From contig OY727098.1 of the NCBI GenBank assembly GCA_963402885.1, positions 20,756,717 to 20,820,716 on the forward strand: DNA of 64,000 bases, given 5' to 3'. The DNA comes from Antedon bifida (taxonomy: Eukaryota > Echinodermata > Crinoidea > Comatulida > Antedonidae). The translations under genes and the position numbers were made by a program. How positions within the stretch are numbered: the stretch's first letter is position 1; each line of letters opens with the position of its first letter. This document shows, one piece after another, positions 12,301 through 26,083 of the stretch. The notes under the pieces were generated by a model, which saw only the letters and a list, made by a program, of their open reading frames with translations, ran no database searches and was not told the origin of the DNA.

Positions 12301-15300
12301 TCGTTATTAATAACGCTCTTGATGGGTCAAATGAAGCTGGAATTCCGGTCTGGAAGTATGTTGACGATCTTACCTTAGGGGAAAAAATTAAGCCATGGGA
12401 GAATAGTATAATTCAAAATTCCATCAATATACTCTCCCAATGGGCGTCTGATAACAAATTGAAACTAAACCCCGCTAAATGCCAAATATTCCAAGTTTTC
12501 TTTGGCCGCCGCTTACTTCCAGACTGGAATTTCACAATTAATGGTACTGTGTTACCACTTGCTGATAAAGTAAAATTACTAGGTGTCGTGATTGATAATG
12601 ATCTTAGATGGGAGAGCAATACAAATGAAATAGTTAAGAAGGGGAACCAAAAACTATTCATGTTGAGACTTCTTAAGCTAAGTGGTTTCAATAAGGAAGA
12701 GCTGTCCATTGTATTTAAGGTCTACATCAGACCCGTTTTAGAATACGCCGCCCCAGTTTGGCATTTTGGTATAACCCACGCACAATCCAACCTGATTGAA
12801 CGCGTCCAGAAAAGGGCTTTTAGGTGTATAATAGGCTATGAGAACTATACATCATACGATGCGGCCCTGACTGAGTTAGGCTTTGAACGTTTGTCAGACC
12901 GCCGTGACCTGCTTTGTGCCAATTTTGCTCACAAATGTGTACAAAACAATAGATTTAGTGAATGGTTCCCACTAAACAATAAAACACATAACATGAATAT
13001 GCGAAAATCACTTAAATACAAAGAATATAAATGTAGAACTAAACGATTCCAATGCTCCCCTATACCATCAATGGTTAAATTACTAAATGAATGAACGAAA
13101 AAGAATGAAAATGAAAACTATATTTATTTATTTTTATATATATTTAAACGTTATATATTTTTAAAGATATTTTTCTACTAATTAATTGACTATGTACCGT
13201 AACTTAACTATTGTTCTTCATTTTGCTCATTTTGTTTAATTCTGTATATTTTTTGTATAATGTATTTAACTACTCAGTTTGCAATTCAGTTTATACTGCC
13301 ATGAATTGTTTTATGTATATACTTATTTGATGAATAAAAGATACCGAAATATATATATATATAAGATGGTTTTTATGTACAGTGAACCATTCCAGGAGAG
13401 ACCTCTATTAAGGCAACACTTTGTTGGGTCATCATTATTTTTGTACCTTGAGCACTCCTGGTTGAGATGTATGATGAATGTTTGTTATTATTATGAGTGT
13501 TATTTTATTCTGTTTACATACAAAATAATAATTTAATTTGCTTACCATGTTTTCCCTTCATTAAATGATTAAGCTTAGTAACAGCTTCAACACTAACATC
13601 ATAATTTAAAACATCAGCATTCACAAGACAGTATGTCTTATTATTATCACCATTTAATGCCCTTCGCCATAATAACACAACCTGTGGATAAAGATTTGAG
13701 AAATTGCATGATTCTTTTCTTAGATTTGACAAAACTAGAGGGCATGGTGGTTTCGCTGGCATTGGCCACTGATGGTTATTGAATGCTGTAATAAAGCTTC
13801 GGTGTAAATAACTGGAAATTAAATCCATAAAATACATGTCCATGAAGTGAAAATAAATGTATGTAGTATGTAGCCCCCTGTGAATTATCTCCGAAGGAGG
13901 AACTTGCCAGTAATTATTTAAAATGAATATTAATCTTTGCATGGTATCGAACCTACATTTGATGAATTTTGGGTGGTATACACAAATATTTTTTTTCGAA
14001 CAATCGATCGATCAGGCCGCTTTATTATCACAATCAATTATTGACAAAGGCAAATCAAATTAGATTAAATTCTATAGATATTATACTTAAATCTAATAAT
14101 CTTCAATTATTCACATTGTGTTGTCATCCAGTTCAAGACCTGGGTTTTTGAGGGGGACATTTCTATAAATGATCTATAAATCCCAGGAATTCGCACAACT
14201 AAAGCAAGGTACGTCTGTTAATCACAGAAATAAATGGGACTAAAAGTTTAATTCAACATAATATTATATGAATGTAAAATAATTTAGTACCCTGTGAATA
14301 CTTTGCTAAAACTAAAAAGTATGGCATAAATTAATTAAAAATAATTATAAATACATTTTACTCAGTAAAGAAATGTATATGCTTTTATATTTTTATAATG
14401 TACGACTAAACAAAGTATGGCAGGTAAGACTTTTGTTCACTTAGTAACCATATTATGTAATTTTCATTTATTTTGAGTAATTTTAGTTTCTTGTCGAAAC
14501 AATTATTGTTGCATTATATATTTACTTAAACCAGAACATCTTGCAGTATACATTTTCCCTTTTCTGTCTTAATGTACAATCCGTCATTAATTAATTTTTT
14601 TTCTGTAACTCTCATTTTAACTGGTGGCCATGCCTTAAAGTTTAATATAACATAGCCTATGTAAATATGTGAACATGATTGGTTGAAACTGCATCACATG
14701 ACTACCGCTGCGAGGATCGTAAATCGTATATATCCTCGAGAACGATGATATTGACTGAGTAATTTTCGCGTAATTATCGTGTCCCCTGTCATTAAACATA
14801 TAAAATCCAGCAAATTCTCGAGTACGATGATATTGACTGTGTAATTTTCGTGTGAAAACACTCGCGTTTGCCGATAAATAAACAATAGTCATCCACTGGG
14901 TCTTGAACTCACGATAAAATTGTCACTTTATCACAAGACAATGCTTCATGCGCTGCGCTACGGACCTTGCTTGAAGAAATTAATCATCTAAACTATTTAA
15001 ACTATGCATATATAGCGCCCTCATTTGTTATTAGTCCTCCCAAGATGTGATGAAAGACCATTTGTGATTGGTTAATACTCACGGAAGTAGTTAGTTCCGT
15101 GCGACGCGGCGAACATCCGTTGATTCGGCTCGCGAAGAAGACAAATTATTATTTATTCGGCCTACCGAATAATATTATTATTATTATTAATGTAGGCTTA
15201 TTGACATAATTGTTACTGGAATACTGTAACAATTACAACTTATTACCTCTTCCAGACTGGTAGTAGAATTGCATAGTAATACTTCATCATAGCTTGGGAG

Positions 15301-18300
15301 ACTTTCATTGTTTTCCATGTAAACGGAGAGTACGGTGTTAAGAACATTTCCTGTGAAATAAAAACAAGTTAGTATTATATAATTATATGATAAATGAAGT
15401 TCAACTTATCTTTACTATATTAATTATTATGATCATATAAATTTTTAAGACGCAATGAGATATTTGAAAGTAGGGAAGACAAAAGACTGTAAGCTAAATT
15501 GGAGGTCACTCTTTGAGAACCTCAAATAAAGTAAATTCAAGCTCAATATCATTATTGGTAAATGCAGACTTCTATCCACAAACAAAAAACAATCAAAAGC
15601 CAATCCATAAAAAAACTTACTTGCAGGACTAACAATTAGATTAGGACAGCCTGTTTTAAACACTTGAGGAAAACTTCTTTTTGTTTCTATAAAAATGAAA
15701 AAGAAAGACAAAATTACGTTGTAAATATATATCATACATGTACTGTAATTGAAAACAATAAATATTTGCAAATTAAATGTATATTCCTTTTGTTTGGTTT
15801 ATACTCAGCTCTGCTTATTTTATTTCTGTTCAGATCCCCAATTTTAATTAAATCCCATTTAATTTCATCTTATAGCAGTGACTCTTAAAAGCAGTGATTT
15901 AGTTTATGTATATTTTTATTATGTTTATACCCTTTTTACACTATCGACTGGGAGAGAAACAGGAGTTGAACTCGGAGGCAATTTCCAAAAAAACTACGAG
16001 ACTCCAGTTTCACCCATTTACACTCCATCAATCACCCCGGTGCTGTCAATCAAATCAGTACTGTGAGCACACACATGGAACATAGAGTAACTGACTATAG
16101 TTTAAACATTTAAACACTGGAACATATCAGGGGTTTGGTGCAGCAGTCACATCGAGATATGAGGCACTTGCGCTACATGTTTTACTGAAAAAAACTATAG
16201 ACGTCTTGAACTACCAAGGCGACAGGAAAAGGGCCACGCCAGATAGGCAAAAGGGAAACAGTTTGTGACAGGGTTTGCGATAAAATAGGCGTCTAGTTTT
16301 CATTGATTTAAAGGTAGGATATCTTTATCGATGGGCTTAGCATCCAGTATAGCTGAAATCAATTTTGACACTGGACAGGCCAGGGACTTAGTTTTAGTTT
16401 TAATTTTTTCTGACCTAACCTCTTTACCAGCTCACCATAACAATTACAAACTTACTATCAGATGAAGCCAGACACTGCAGAAGCATTCCTAGTGTCTCAA
16501 GACTAGCATAATCAGATAAGTCTACAGTCTTTGTTTTACTTAGATATTTTTCCCATAGAATCTTCAGCTTTTTCACAAGAGTTCTGGAATAAAGGATAAA
16601 TATTTAGACACTAATAGCAAACTTAGCTACAGTACTCTAAACTACTACACTAGTGCTGTCCATTTCATACAACCATTTTATTTACAATGAACTTACGCAT
16701 TCTTGTCCATTCCTTGTAACAAGTAATTCTTGACATTGTAAGTTCCAAAACCTTGATTCTTAAGACTGACTGGTCCTACTAGCTCTTTTTCCATCTTTTT
16801 ATCTTGAACTACTTTGTTCTCTAATTCTTCGTTATCATTGCATAAGTCAGAAAGATTACAACCAACTCTATCAATGAATCTTGTCACAAACTCTTTTAAT
16901 TCTTTTTCTTCATAAGAGGTACCTAAAAGATACATAACTGCTTCTTGAACATTAAGTGATCTTTTATGTTCTATAAATGCCATTGTCTGCTGTTCATCGT
17001 CATACATTTCTTTCAACTTATTCCAGAACTCAATCAGTTCTTCCTTGCTTTCATCTACTACATCTTCTCGTGTGACATCTTCTATGACATTTTCCTCATC
17101 AATACTTGAATTCGTTTCTTCAGACACCTCCACAACTGCTTTTCTCAAATCCTGAACTGTGCAATTTGGTCTCACAAGGCTTAATAGTGCATATATTTCT
17201 GGACTGACATCTTGTTTTCCAAACTTTGCTAGAGCACGTTGCAAAATCACAAGCTGTTTTGTTGTGTAAACATTCAGATGATAAAAATCTTCTCTTTTTT
17301 CATCGATGTAATCATACCAATTCTTCAGACTTTCTTTCATAAACACAAGCAGTTCTTTTAATATGTCAGTAAGCTGCTGCTTATTAGCAAACAAAGGTTT
17401 CTGCTCAGTGACACGGAAATCCACTTGAACTGGTGATTTGCTATTCTTATTGCATTTCAGAATGATTTTAAGGTCAGTGAAAAGTACATTTCCTGATGCA
17501 CACATTTTGTGATAATATGTTTCCAAATCCTGCGCCCCATCGAACACCTAGAAATGAAATAATTTGTTTAATTTATGCATATGAAAGTGACATGAATGAC
17601 ACAATGAATCAAATTGGATGAAATTGTTGCTCCAAGTCAAAGTAATTTTAAAGCAGAAACTTGTTTTTTATTTAAAAAAAAAATGAATTCTTCTTTTGGA
17701 GGATAATAAAGTTGTTTGAATCATCATCTGTTATGTCAAAGACTAGCTCATCTGAGCTTACACTACCTTACCTCTACAAAGCGATCAACTTCTTCTTTGG
17801 CACCAGTGGTTCTGTGGGCCTTGCCAGCTACCAGCATCAACTTACTCTGTAGGTCTTTCAGTTGCTGTACCGTGTAAATCTTATCCTCATCAATTCCTTC
17901 ACGGTTCTCCACCGGAACTCGAAGCTGTAAACTTCCCTAAAATCAATTTAAACTGTTTGTTATAATTATTTGTTCTATGCTAATGCTAAAATTCAAATTT
18001 AACATTTTCTGTTAATTTGTAAGCTTTTTTTGTATGCATTTCATACAACATACATAGATCAAGGCAATCAAACAACAGGACGCTGAGCTCAACTTGCCAA
18101 GATAGGCTATTGTAACAGACTGCATTTATTTGGCACAAGTTTAGTACCGTACATCATGAAAACTGACACTACACATTAGTTGAAACTGAATAAACAATAG
18201 TCATTATACAAATGAGAAGAGCTCTGTTTAAAAGAGATGTTTAAAGTGGTATAAGAATGATGCAATACCTCAGCTAGTTTGCCAATTTCATACATCCCAT

Positions 18301-21300
18301 CTGCATTAATTCTTTCTACTTGACGTAATGAAGTCACTTCCACAGCTCCATGTGATTCCTTAATACCCTTCAACCATTCCATGAGACGAGAAACATCTCG
18401 CTAGTAAATACGAAAAACAAGATAGCAAGGTTATTTACAAGAATATAAATTATTATTATTTTTTTTTTCAATATTTTTATTATATATATACATTCAATTT
18501 GTTGAGCTTGTCTACAGTACTAAAACTTTTTGCACGACCAGAAGCAGGACATTTACCAAAACTTAAATTTTTAACTGATAAACTACAGCGTGCTGGTTTC
18601 GGTAGTGTAATTAATAAATTCTTATGTTTTATAAATATCTAGAATAATACATGAATTTGTGTAAAAAAGAGCTTTTGATTGTGCCAGACATTACCAGTTT
18701 CTTTGACAACTGCGGATCATTCTTCAAAGCTTTCCACGTCAGGTTGCAGATGTTCATAAGTTCTTTATAACCAGCATCTTCATTTAGATCAAAAATGAAG
18801 GCAGAATATCCAGTGGCAGCCTGATGGAGACATGCAACTCTGTCTACTTCTATTGGAGTTTCTCCAGCTTGTATCATTGCCAAATCTACAAACACCTTCA
18901 ATTCCTGCACACCTACAAAAAGGATCATCAATTTTAGGTAAATATAGGCCTAACTGTCTGAAATGTATCTTTCCAACTTTTTGAATGATTCGGTTTACAG
19001 GCAAATTGGACCAGCCCATTGGTGTTTTGTTTTGCACAGGTAAAACATTAACAAGTGAGTGAGTGGCCGAGCGGTTAAGACAGTGGAACCATAATACGTA
19101 GCCGTAACATCAGCAAGGGTTCGAGGCTTGATCACTCGCTCTATGGTTCTGGTGGTAAAACAAGTCTTCTCGGATATATATATATATATATAGGACTATA
19201 AACTGTAGGTTCAGTGTACAGATCTGGCTCATGTGCCCTTTAAAGAACCTAAGTTCATCTTTCGAGACGATTAGGGGGGTTACCCCGGTGTACTAGTTCA
19301 CACACAGCCACTGTCACAAACTCATCATATATACACACTGGGCCCTCTGGGAGAACAGTCTTAGACTGAAGAGGCTATCCAGTATAAAGAATAAAATAAT
19401 AACAATAAATATGATTACATCAAATCAAATTTGTAAATTATTAAATAGTTTATCCATCTTGCCGAGTTACTCACTTTTTCTTATTTATTTACGATATGAC
19501 ACTCAACTTAACAAATGGTTTACATAAAACTAATTCAATGTTCTTTTACCTTTTATTAAATGTAATTTTGTTTAGTTTTATTTCAAATCAACTGACTGAG
19601 ATAACAACCTCCAATAATAACAGCAAAAAAAATATAAATATGAAAATACAAACTTTCAATTTCGTAGTCAAGTGCTAATTATATAAAACAATACAGAAAG
19701 GAAAACAGAACTCTGTGCCTGCTCTCTAGCTTGTCAGACATAACATGTTATGTTGCGTCCAGAATAATTATGCAGTTGAGATTTTATTAAATAGTAACAG
19801 AAAAATTAAATGAACCAAAAACTTATGCTATTTACTTACTTTTGATTTCCTTTTTTATCCAATTAATAAGGGTTTTACTTTCTATTAACATTTTCAAACA
19901 TTCACTCTCTTCTTTAGACACCTTTTTAAGCTCTCTACAGGCATTTTCCACGCCAATATTTAATTCTCTTAGGACTGTTTTCTTGAAATCTTTGTTGGTC
20001 TGTAATATACAAATATAGTAATAAAATTAATTCTGTGTCAATTATGTTTTTAAAAAATACATTAAAACATATAAATGTCTTTCAAGCTAAAGCTGACTTA
20101 TTGCAAGTGAAAATTAACAATTTTGAATTTGTAATTCAAAATATAAATAACTTAAAATTTAGAATTAAAATATACATTACTATATATATTAATATTTTTA
20201 TTTAAAACATTTCTGATTATGTAAAATTTAAAGATATTGTGTTTACTGTTGAACACAAAACGTCTATGGCACTGAAGTCTCCTGCAAGTTGGAAAGTTTC
20301 TTGAATCTCATGAATAGTGTTTGCTGTATCAAAACACCGAGCAATTTGTCGATAGAGACAGATCTGATCACAACGTTCTTTGATCCAATTATTTGGAATG
20401 CTGTCAGATTCAAAGATTTTGAAATGTGACTCCAAGTCTTCATCAGAAAAAGATGATAAGTTTTCTTCAACAGACTGTAATGTGATATTACCAGACATCA
20501 AGGATTGACCCAAGTTTTCTAAATCATTCTTGACATTTTGCCATATCAGTTTCTCCACATCATTCAGTTTCATTAGTCCTTCACTTTTCCCTCGTTGCAT
20601 TAACACTCTACGGACAGTTCTTTTCCAAAACTGTTGGAATATCGAACTCAGGTAAAACCTTTGAATTTTTGGAAGCATTTCAACAATTTCATTTGAAAAA
20701 TTGAAGAATATGATCTTTGGTGGAGATACTGAAGTGTAAGTTTCGTGGAAGTCAGGTGGACAGCAGAACTCAATTAACTGCAGCGAATCTCTATCAACTG
20801 TAAGTAATTTCTCCGTTTCTTTGATGTCCACAGCCAATATTTTCCTTCCACTGGAATCTTCTACAATAATATAATCATTAAGGTTAAAATAATGTCATAA
20901 AATATAATATAATGCTTATTTCGACAAAAATGTTTGCCCTAAAATCTTTCAAAATGACACAGCAATGGTTTTTTTGTGTATATAATACTGTAGTATAAAC
21001 AGTTTACAGAAATTGTGATTCAGATTCATGTCTCATATCACATACAGGTACAAGTGCAATAATTGAGCAGACATGTTACAAAGTATACTGTAAATATAAA
21101 TTAACCATAAAATCATAGTATAGTAGTACACAGGCATGCTAGTAAAAATTCTTATACCATATACTAATATGCAAAATGCGAAGACCCTAAAACTATCAAT
21201 GACCATAGATTAGCAATGTAGCATGGAACTCACACCAACTGATTCCAATTTCACAAAATACACCAAATGATACCAAAGCTACATGATTCAGGTTAATACC

Positions 21301-24300
21301 GGTCACTGTGATGCATAGGACATACAGACAAGTCAGTCTCAAATTCTCACTTTAGGGCAAGGTTCAATAATCTAGAATCTCATACTTTACCGTAATGAAT
21401 ATCTCTGCACATTGTTATCATTACACCAACTTTAAGCGTAAAATCATCAAACACATTCAGTTCGCGTTCTCGCTGCTTAATTAATTTCTGCATCAATACA
21501 TCAAACTTTATATTGGTCATATCAGATGGTAAGTGTTTCTTTGCGATTCTTGCAACATCTATGACATCACAGATTTTCAAGAATTGGTCTTTCTCTTGTC
21601 GAATCAATTTAAGATCTTTTACTGCAATTGTGCCATTAAAAATGCTGTTAAGGACAAGATCTTCCATCAAAGATTTAGCTTCAAAGAGTAGAGACTGGGC
21701 CTTTTCAGTTAAAGCAATACTACTTTTGCCCCTAACTGTAGAGTAATAAAAATATAAAGTGTAACAGTTATTCTTTTCCAAAACAAACAAGTTTAGCACA
21801 CTGGCAGAGAATATAACTCTGCCACTAGAATTCTTTGAACTAGGCACAGAGTAGTAGAAATTGCATTTATGTACCACCCTTTACTGTTTGGCCATTATTT
21901 TCACCATGGAAACAATTTTTCTTGGCACAAGAAATGAAACCAGATGATTATCTATGTGAAGTGAATTAATTGACAAAAAAGTTATTATGCTGTACCTGCC
22001 ATCCTAAAAAAACTAGCAAGTGGTTTCCATTGTAGTTGATGCTGGAGTGTCATGGCGTCTGGATGTGATAGTGAGCTTTCAAGCAGATGAGAGAATATTC
22101 TACCATATTTGGTTGCCTCCCGTGGTAAAGGTGAGCCATGTGTGACATTGTATAAAATGTTCTCTAAACCTGTAGCCTAAATATATAATACATTGTTTAT
22201 AGCTGTTAACAAAAAATCCTGTACTTTTTCATTTTCAAAAAAATGCAAATGTTCTTTCAACTCTGTTTGTATCCATTTGTAAGACAGTGCCTAGCTAGGC
22301 TTAGTTTTGTAGGCCTAGCTGTTAAACATCAGTAACATACCAACATACGCTATCTATAGGCCTTGCCTGCCGTTGTGTAATAATTCTCAGTATAGCAGAA
22401 GCAAAAGTGACGATGCATTCTGGGATTTATAGCGGGTCGCTTAAATTATTAGAATTGACTTAAATTTAAAATTGTTACCATCTAAAGATGAAAACAATTA
22501 TTGCAATAGGTCAATATAGTATTTAAATTTACATAAAATGCAGTTTGTGACTTTAAATTAGATCAAATAACGTAGAAAATAGGAAAAAATCTTAACACCC
22601 ACAGTATGTATCCAAGTTACCATGATGTAAAATATTGTTTGTTCAGATTTGTTATGACTGTTGAGAAAGATACTTTACCTCCATAACTTTATCTATGACA
22701 CCAAATGCTACTTCGGCAAAGGCTTCTTCAATCTTTACATGTAGATTTCTGAAGTCTGTATGGCAATAAAATGTTACCACTTGTTCTCCTCTGTAAGTTG
22801 AATTAAGAATTCTCTATAATAAAAAATCATTATAAAATTATTAAACTAGACGAGACTTCAAGAGAGTGAACCTAACCCACACTTATGTCAAGTCATTTGA
22901 TCAGAACAGTTTCCGTTGCTATTGCAGGAAAAATATAACAAAAATTAAACAAAGAAGAAACCTATGCATGTTTTATTTAAGATCACTGTAATATCCAGAG
23001 CTTAGGCCTATGCTCACATGGCTGTCCATATTTTAAAGAGCCCCATCTATGTAGTCAACATAAAAGCATGGCCGCCGAAGTTATTACAGTTTTTAACATT
23101 AGTAGTTACTACAATCACATTCTCTACAGTAACCATTGACAAAGGCAATTAAAACTATAAAACTATATTAACAGAAATGATTTTTATTTGGTACATTATA
23201 GACATATTGAAAATTATCGTCTGTAAATTCAAATTTGGTGTTCACTCAAAAACTATAACTATATATATATGTTTGCAATTTGTAGCAAAAGTCAAACTTG
23301 AACCTATAGAGAAATGACATGAGAAGAAACAACAAACTATTACCGATCTGACGCTTTCCTGTAAACTTTTGTACAAGATGGTTTCCCATATTTCCTGAAA
23401 CTTGCTGCAGTTAAAAACAACATTGAACAGGCTATTCAAAAATCCAATCTGATAAATATGAATAAAAATACAGTAATTGACACAAATACATTTTTAAATG
23501 ATTACTGAAGTACAAAAATGACAATGTAGATATCTGCTATGATTGCTTGCATTACTGTACTAGAGTCACTGCAGTAATGATTGGGGGGGGGGGGGGGGGG
23601 GGTGTCCTATCAGTACTTACTACTGAATCAGTATGACCACTGCGTTCTATCAAACTCTTTATCAGGTGGTTCATAAGTTGTCCAGCTTCAACCACATATT
23701 CTTTTGCTGTCTCCATCCACTCATCTGTAGCCAAACTGGAATGAGTCACACATCTGTCTACACTCGCCACAAATAACTGCAGGAGCAACACAACTGTGTT
23801 ATATTCATCTGCATATGAACAGTTTTTTAAACAGTTTAATGCTTCCAAGACAGTTGGTGTTGCTTTATAATCTTGTTCAGTGAGCTGGGTATCTGAACTG
23901 AAATTGAATATAAACAGAAATGATTTATATCATATATATTGAGTTGCCCATGCACTTTAAAGAGCCTTGTACATCTTTCGAGACGTGTAGGGGGAATTAC
24001 CCCGGTGTACTAGTATACACACAGCCACTGTCATACTCATCAAGAGGGCCCCTTGATTGTCAGCATATGCTGTTTAGGGTCACCCTCTACAAATAAGGTG
24101 TAATAAAAAATAAATAAAATAAAATATAATTATTTCAATGGATTATATATATATAATTATAAACTTTAGAAGTCTCCTCACAAAAATGAGAGACAATAGA
24201 AATTAATCATAACATTTAATTGCATTTTAACTTTTTTTAAACCCTAAAAGTAACATACAATAGGCCTACCTTTCGTCGTCTTTTACTTTGTCATTTATAA

Positions 24301-26038
24301 CCAAAAGGACAGACAGCAAATCCTAATGGGGGTAATGAAAATGTAGATGTTAGAGTTACAAAAAGCAGTGAGATGTTTCATAAAATAAAAAAAAACATTA
24401 CAAACAAAAAAGTATGTACATAGTTAAACTGTTTATGAATTAGCGTATATACATCGATGTACAAAAACCACAATGAAAACTAAACACAGAAATGATCTAA
24501 ATTAGAAATCAGTGGTGAAAATTTACAAGCCACTGTGGAACAACATGCTTGTTTTCGATTTAATTTTGATTTAAATGTACTTAGATTTCAATAAATTTAG
24601 TGTGTTATGTTTTATCTATTGTGGTTGTTCACTGTTCCCAGAAGTTGACTCCCTCAATAATCCTGAATCTTCAAAAATGACCCTAAAACGGTCAGATTTG
24701 CAACTGACCAATGAACACAACTTATAAAACTTCTACAATGGTAAGATACTTTCATGTACAGTATTTCCCTGATATTATTTTCAGAAAAAATGCTTCATAG
24801 AATAAGATATTCCAAAAGCTTTAATTTAAAATTCAAATCGAACAAAAAATCCTGATAGAAGACCATTATTATTACTATAGTATGGCTACACTGCAAATTT
24901 CTTAAAAAGTTAAATTGTTTCTTTTCACAATAATTAGATATCTTATGATTGTGTCACCTGTAAATAAGATAACTGGTTGTAAACATCAAACATCTGTCGA
25001 ACTCTTTGTCCAATTGTACAACAAGTGATATAAAAGTCAAACTTCGCAATACGGAATATTTCAGTCAGCTGATGGAGGTCCATTGATGACAGAAATGTGC
25101 GTTGAAGCAGAACATCAATTTGGAAGAGCCACTGAAGATGTGGTATTATTCCTTTTATTTGCTCCCTATCAATCAGACAATCATCAGTGTTACTATACTT
25201 AATGTTGAGGGTGCTATTTATGTTGTGCTATATTGAATTATAAGCTGCATCGTATAAATAATATAAAGTACACTAAGTCAAAGTGTTATCTAGGTATTGT
25301 TTAGTATTATTTTATATTACAAACAATTTTTTAATTACAAAAAATTAACAAGATAAAATACTGTATGATTTAAGTGGGATTTGTGTATAGTAAACGATGT
25401 TATCTACTGTTTAGACATACTATACGTATCTTGAATGAATCAAACTAACGTAACATTTAATACCTTTGCTATTATTATTGAATTATTCGACATCCTTTTT
25501 AATTTTAATAATTAATTTTAATTCCAGTTTTAATATTACAACATCACTGTCTGTGTTAAAGCAGTTAAAGAATTGACTTACAGGGTTACATTTCGATATT
25601 TTTTGTTTTCCTTAATGTCCAGATTATTATGACCCCACCATGCAACATCATGATAATTATGTTTATCCAAATTCGTAGGCCATTCTATTGGTTTGGAATC
25701 CCCTCGTAAGAAGTGCAATAGGGGAACTACCAACCACCAAGATGCATCAAACATTGCTTTCTTGCACAAAACTTCAAGTGACTTGATTAGCTCTCTATAG
25801 AAAGACATGGATAATATTATCAAACTTAGCTATAAAAATGTTGTCTTTTTTTCCACATTTTCAAAATAAGTTCAGGATAAACCAATTAGTTATTAAATTA
25901 AATAGTGAACATTTTCAGGTCGCATTATTAACATTTGCACACATAAAAGTTTACAAAGATGTAACTTTAAATAACTTTATACAGCCTTGTGGAAGAACAC
26001 ATTTTGTTGTGAACGAGCCTCCATTTTAAAATAAAGAT

Positions 26039-26083
<45 letters not shown>

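Larger units (their letters stand above)
9835..13350 (+). mobile_element. CR1/Jockey-type LINE inside an RNF213-like intron
   Basis: Non-LTR retrotransposon of about 3.5 kb, antisense to the host gene, in the intron between exons 26 and 27. The apurinic-type endonuclease lies at 10,121-11,344, with VTNAHSILNK, the catalytic TESWI, GDLN and a SDHN end motif. The reverse transcriptase lies at about 11,345-13,094, with LRPISLTPTLSKIAE, LTDFSKAFDLVDH, GVPKGT and the active site YVDD. A one-base frameshift near 11,340 (CAAAAGG) separates the two; past it the second frame reads GNEPLRKHFRNKI before the Met at 11,433. GVPKGTLLAV replaces the usual GVPQGT-x-LGP. The 3' end is a short (AT)n tract near 13,350. 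No zinc-knuckle ORF1 was found, so it is probably 5'-truncated. No target duplication was identified. Confidence 0.85.

Noticed and set aside
22800-22806. Nearer acceptor for exon 14 (TTACAG)
   Set aside because: In the only phase left by exon 13 it runs into a stop; the upstream TTATAG acceptor keeps the frame.
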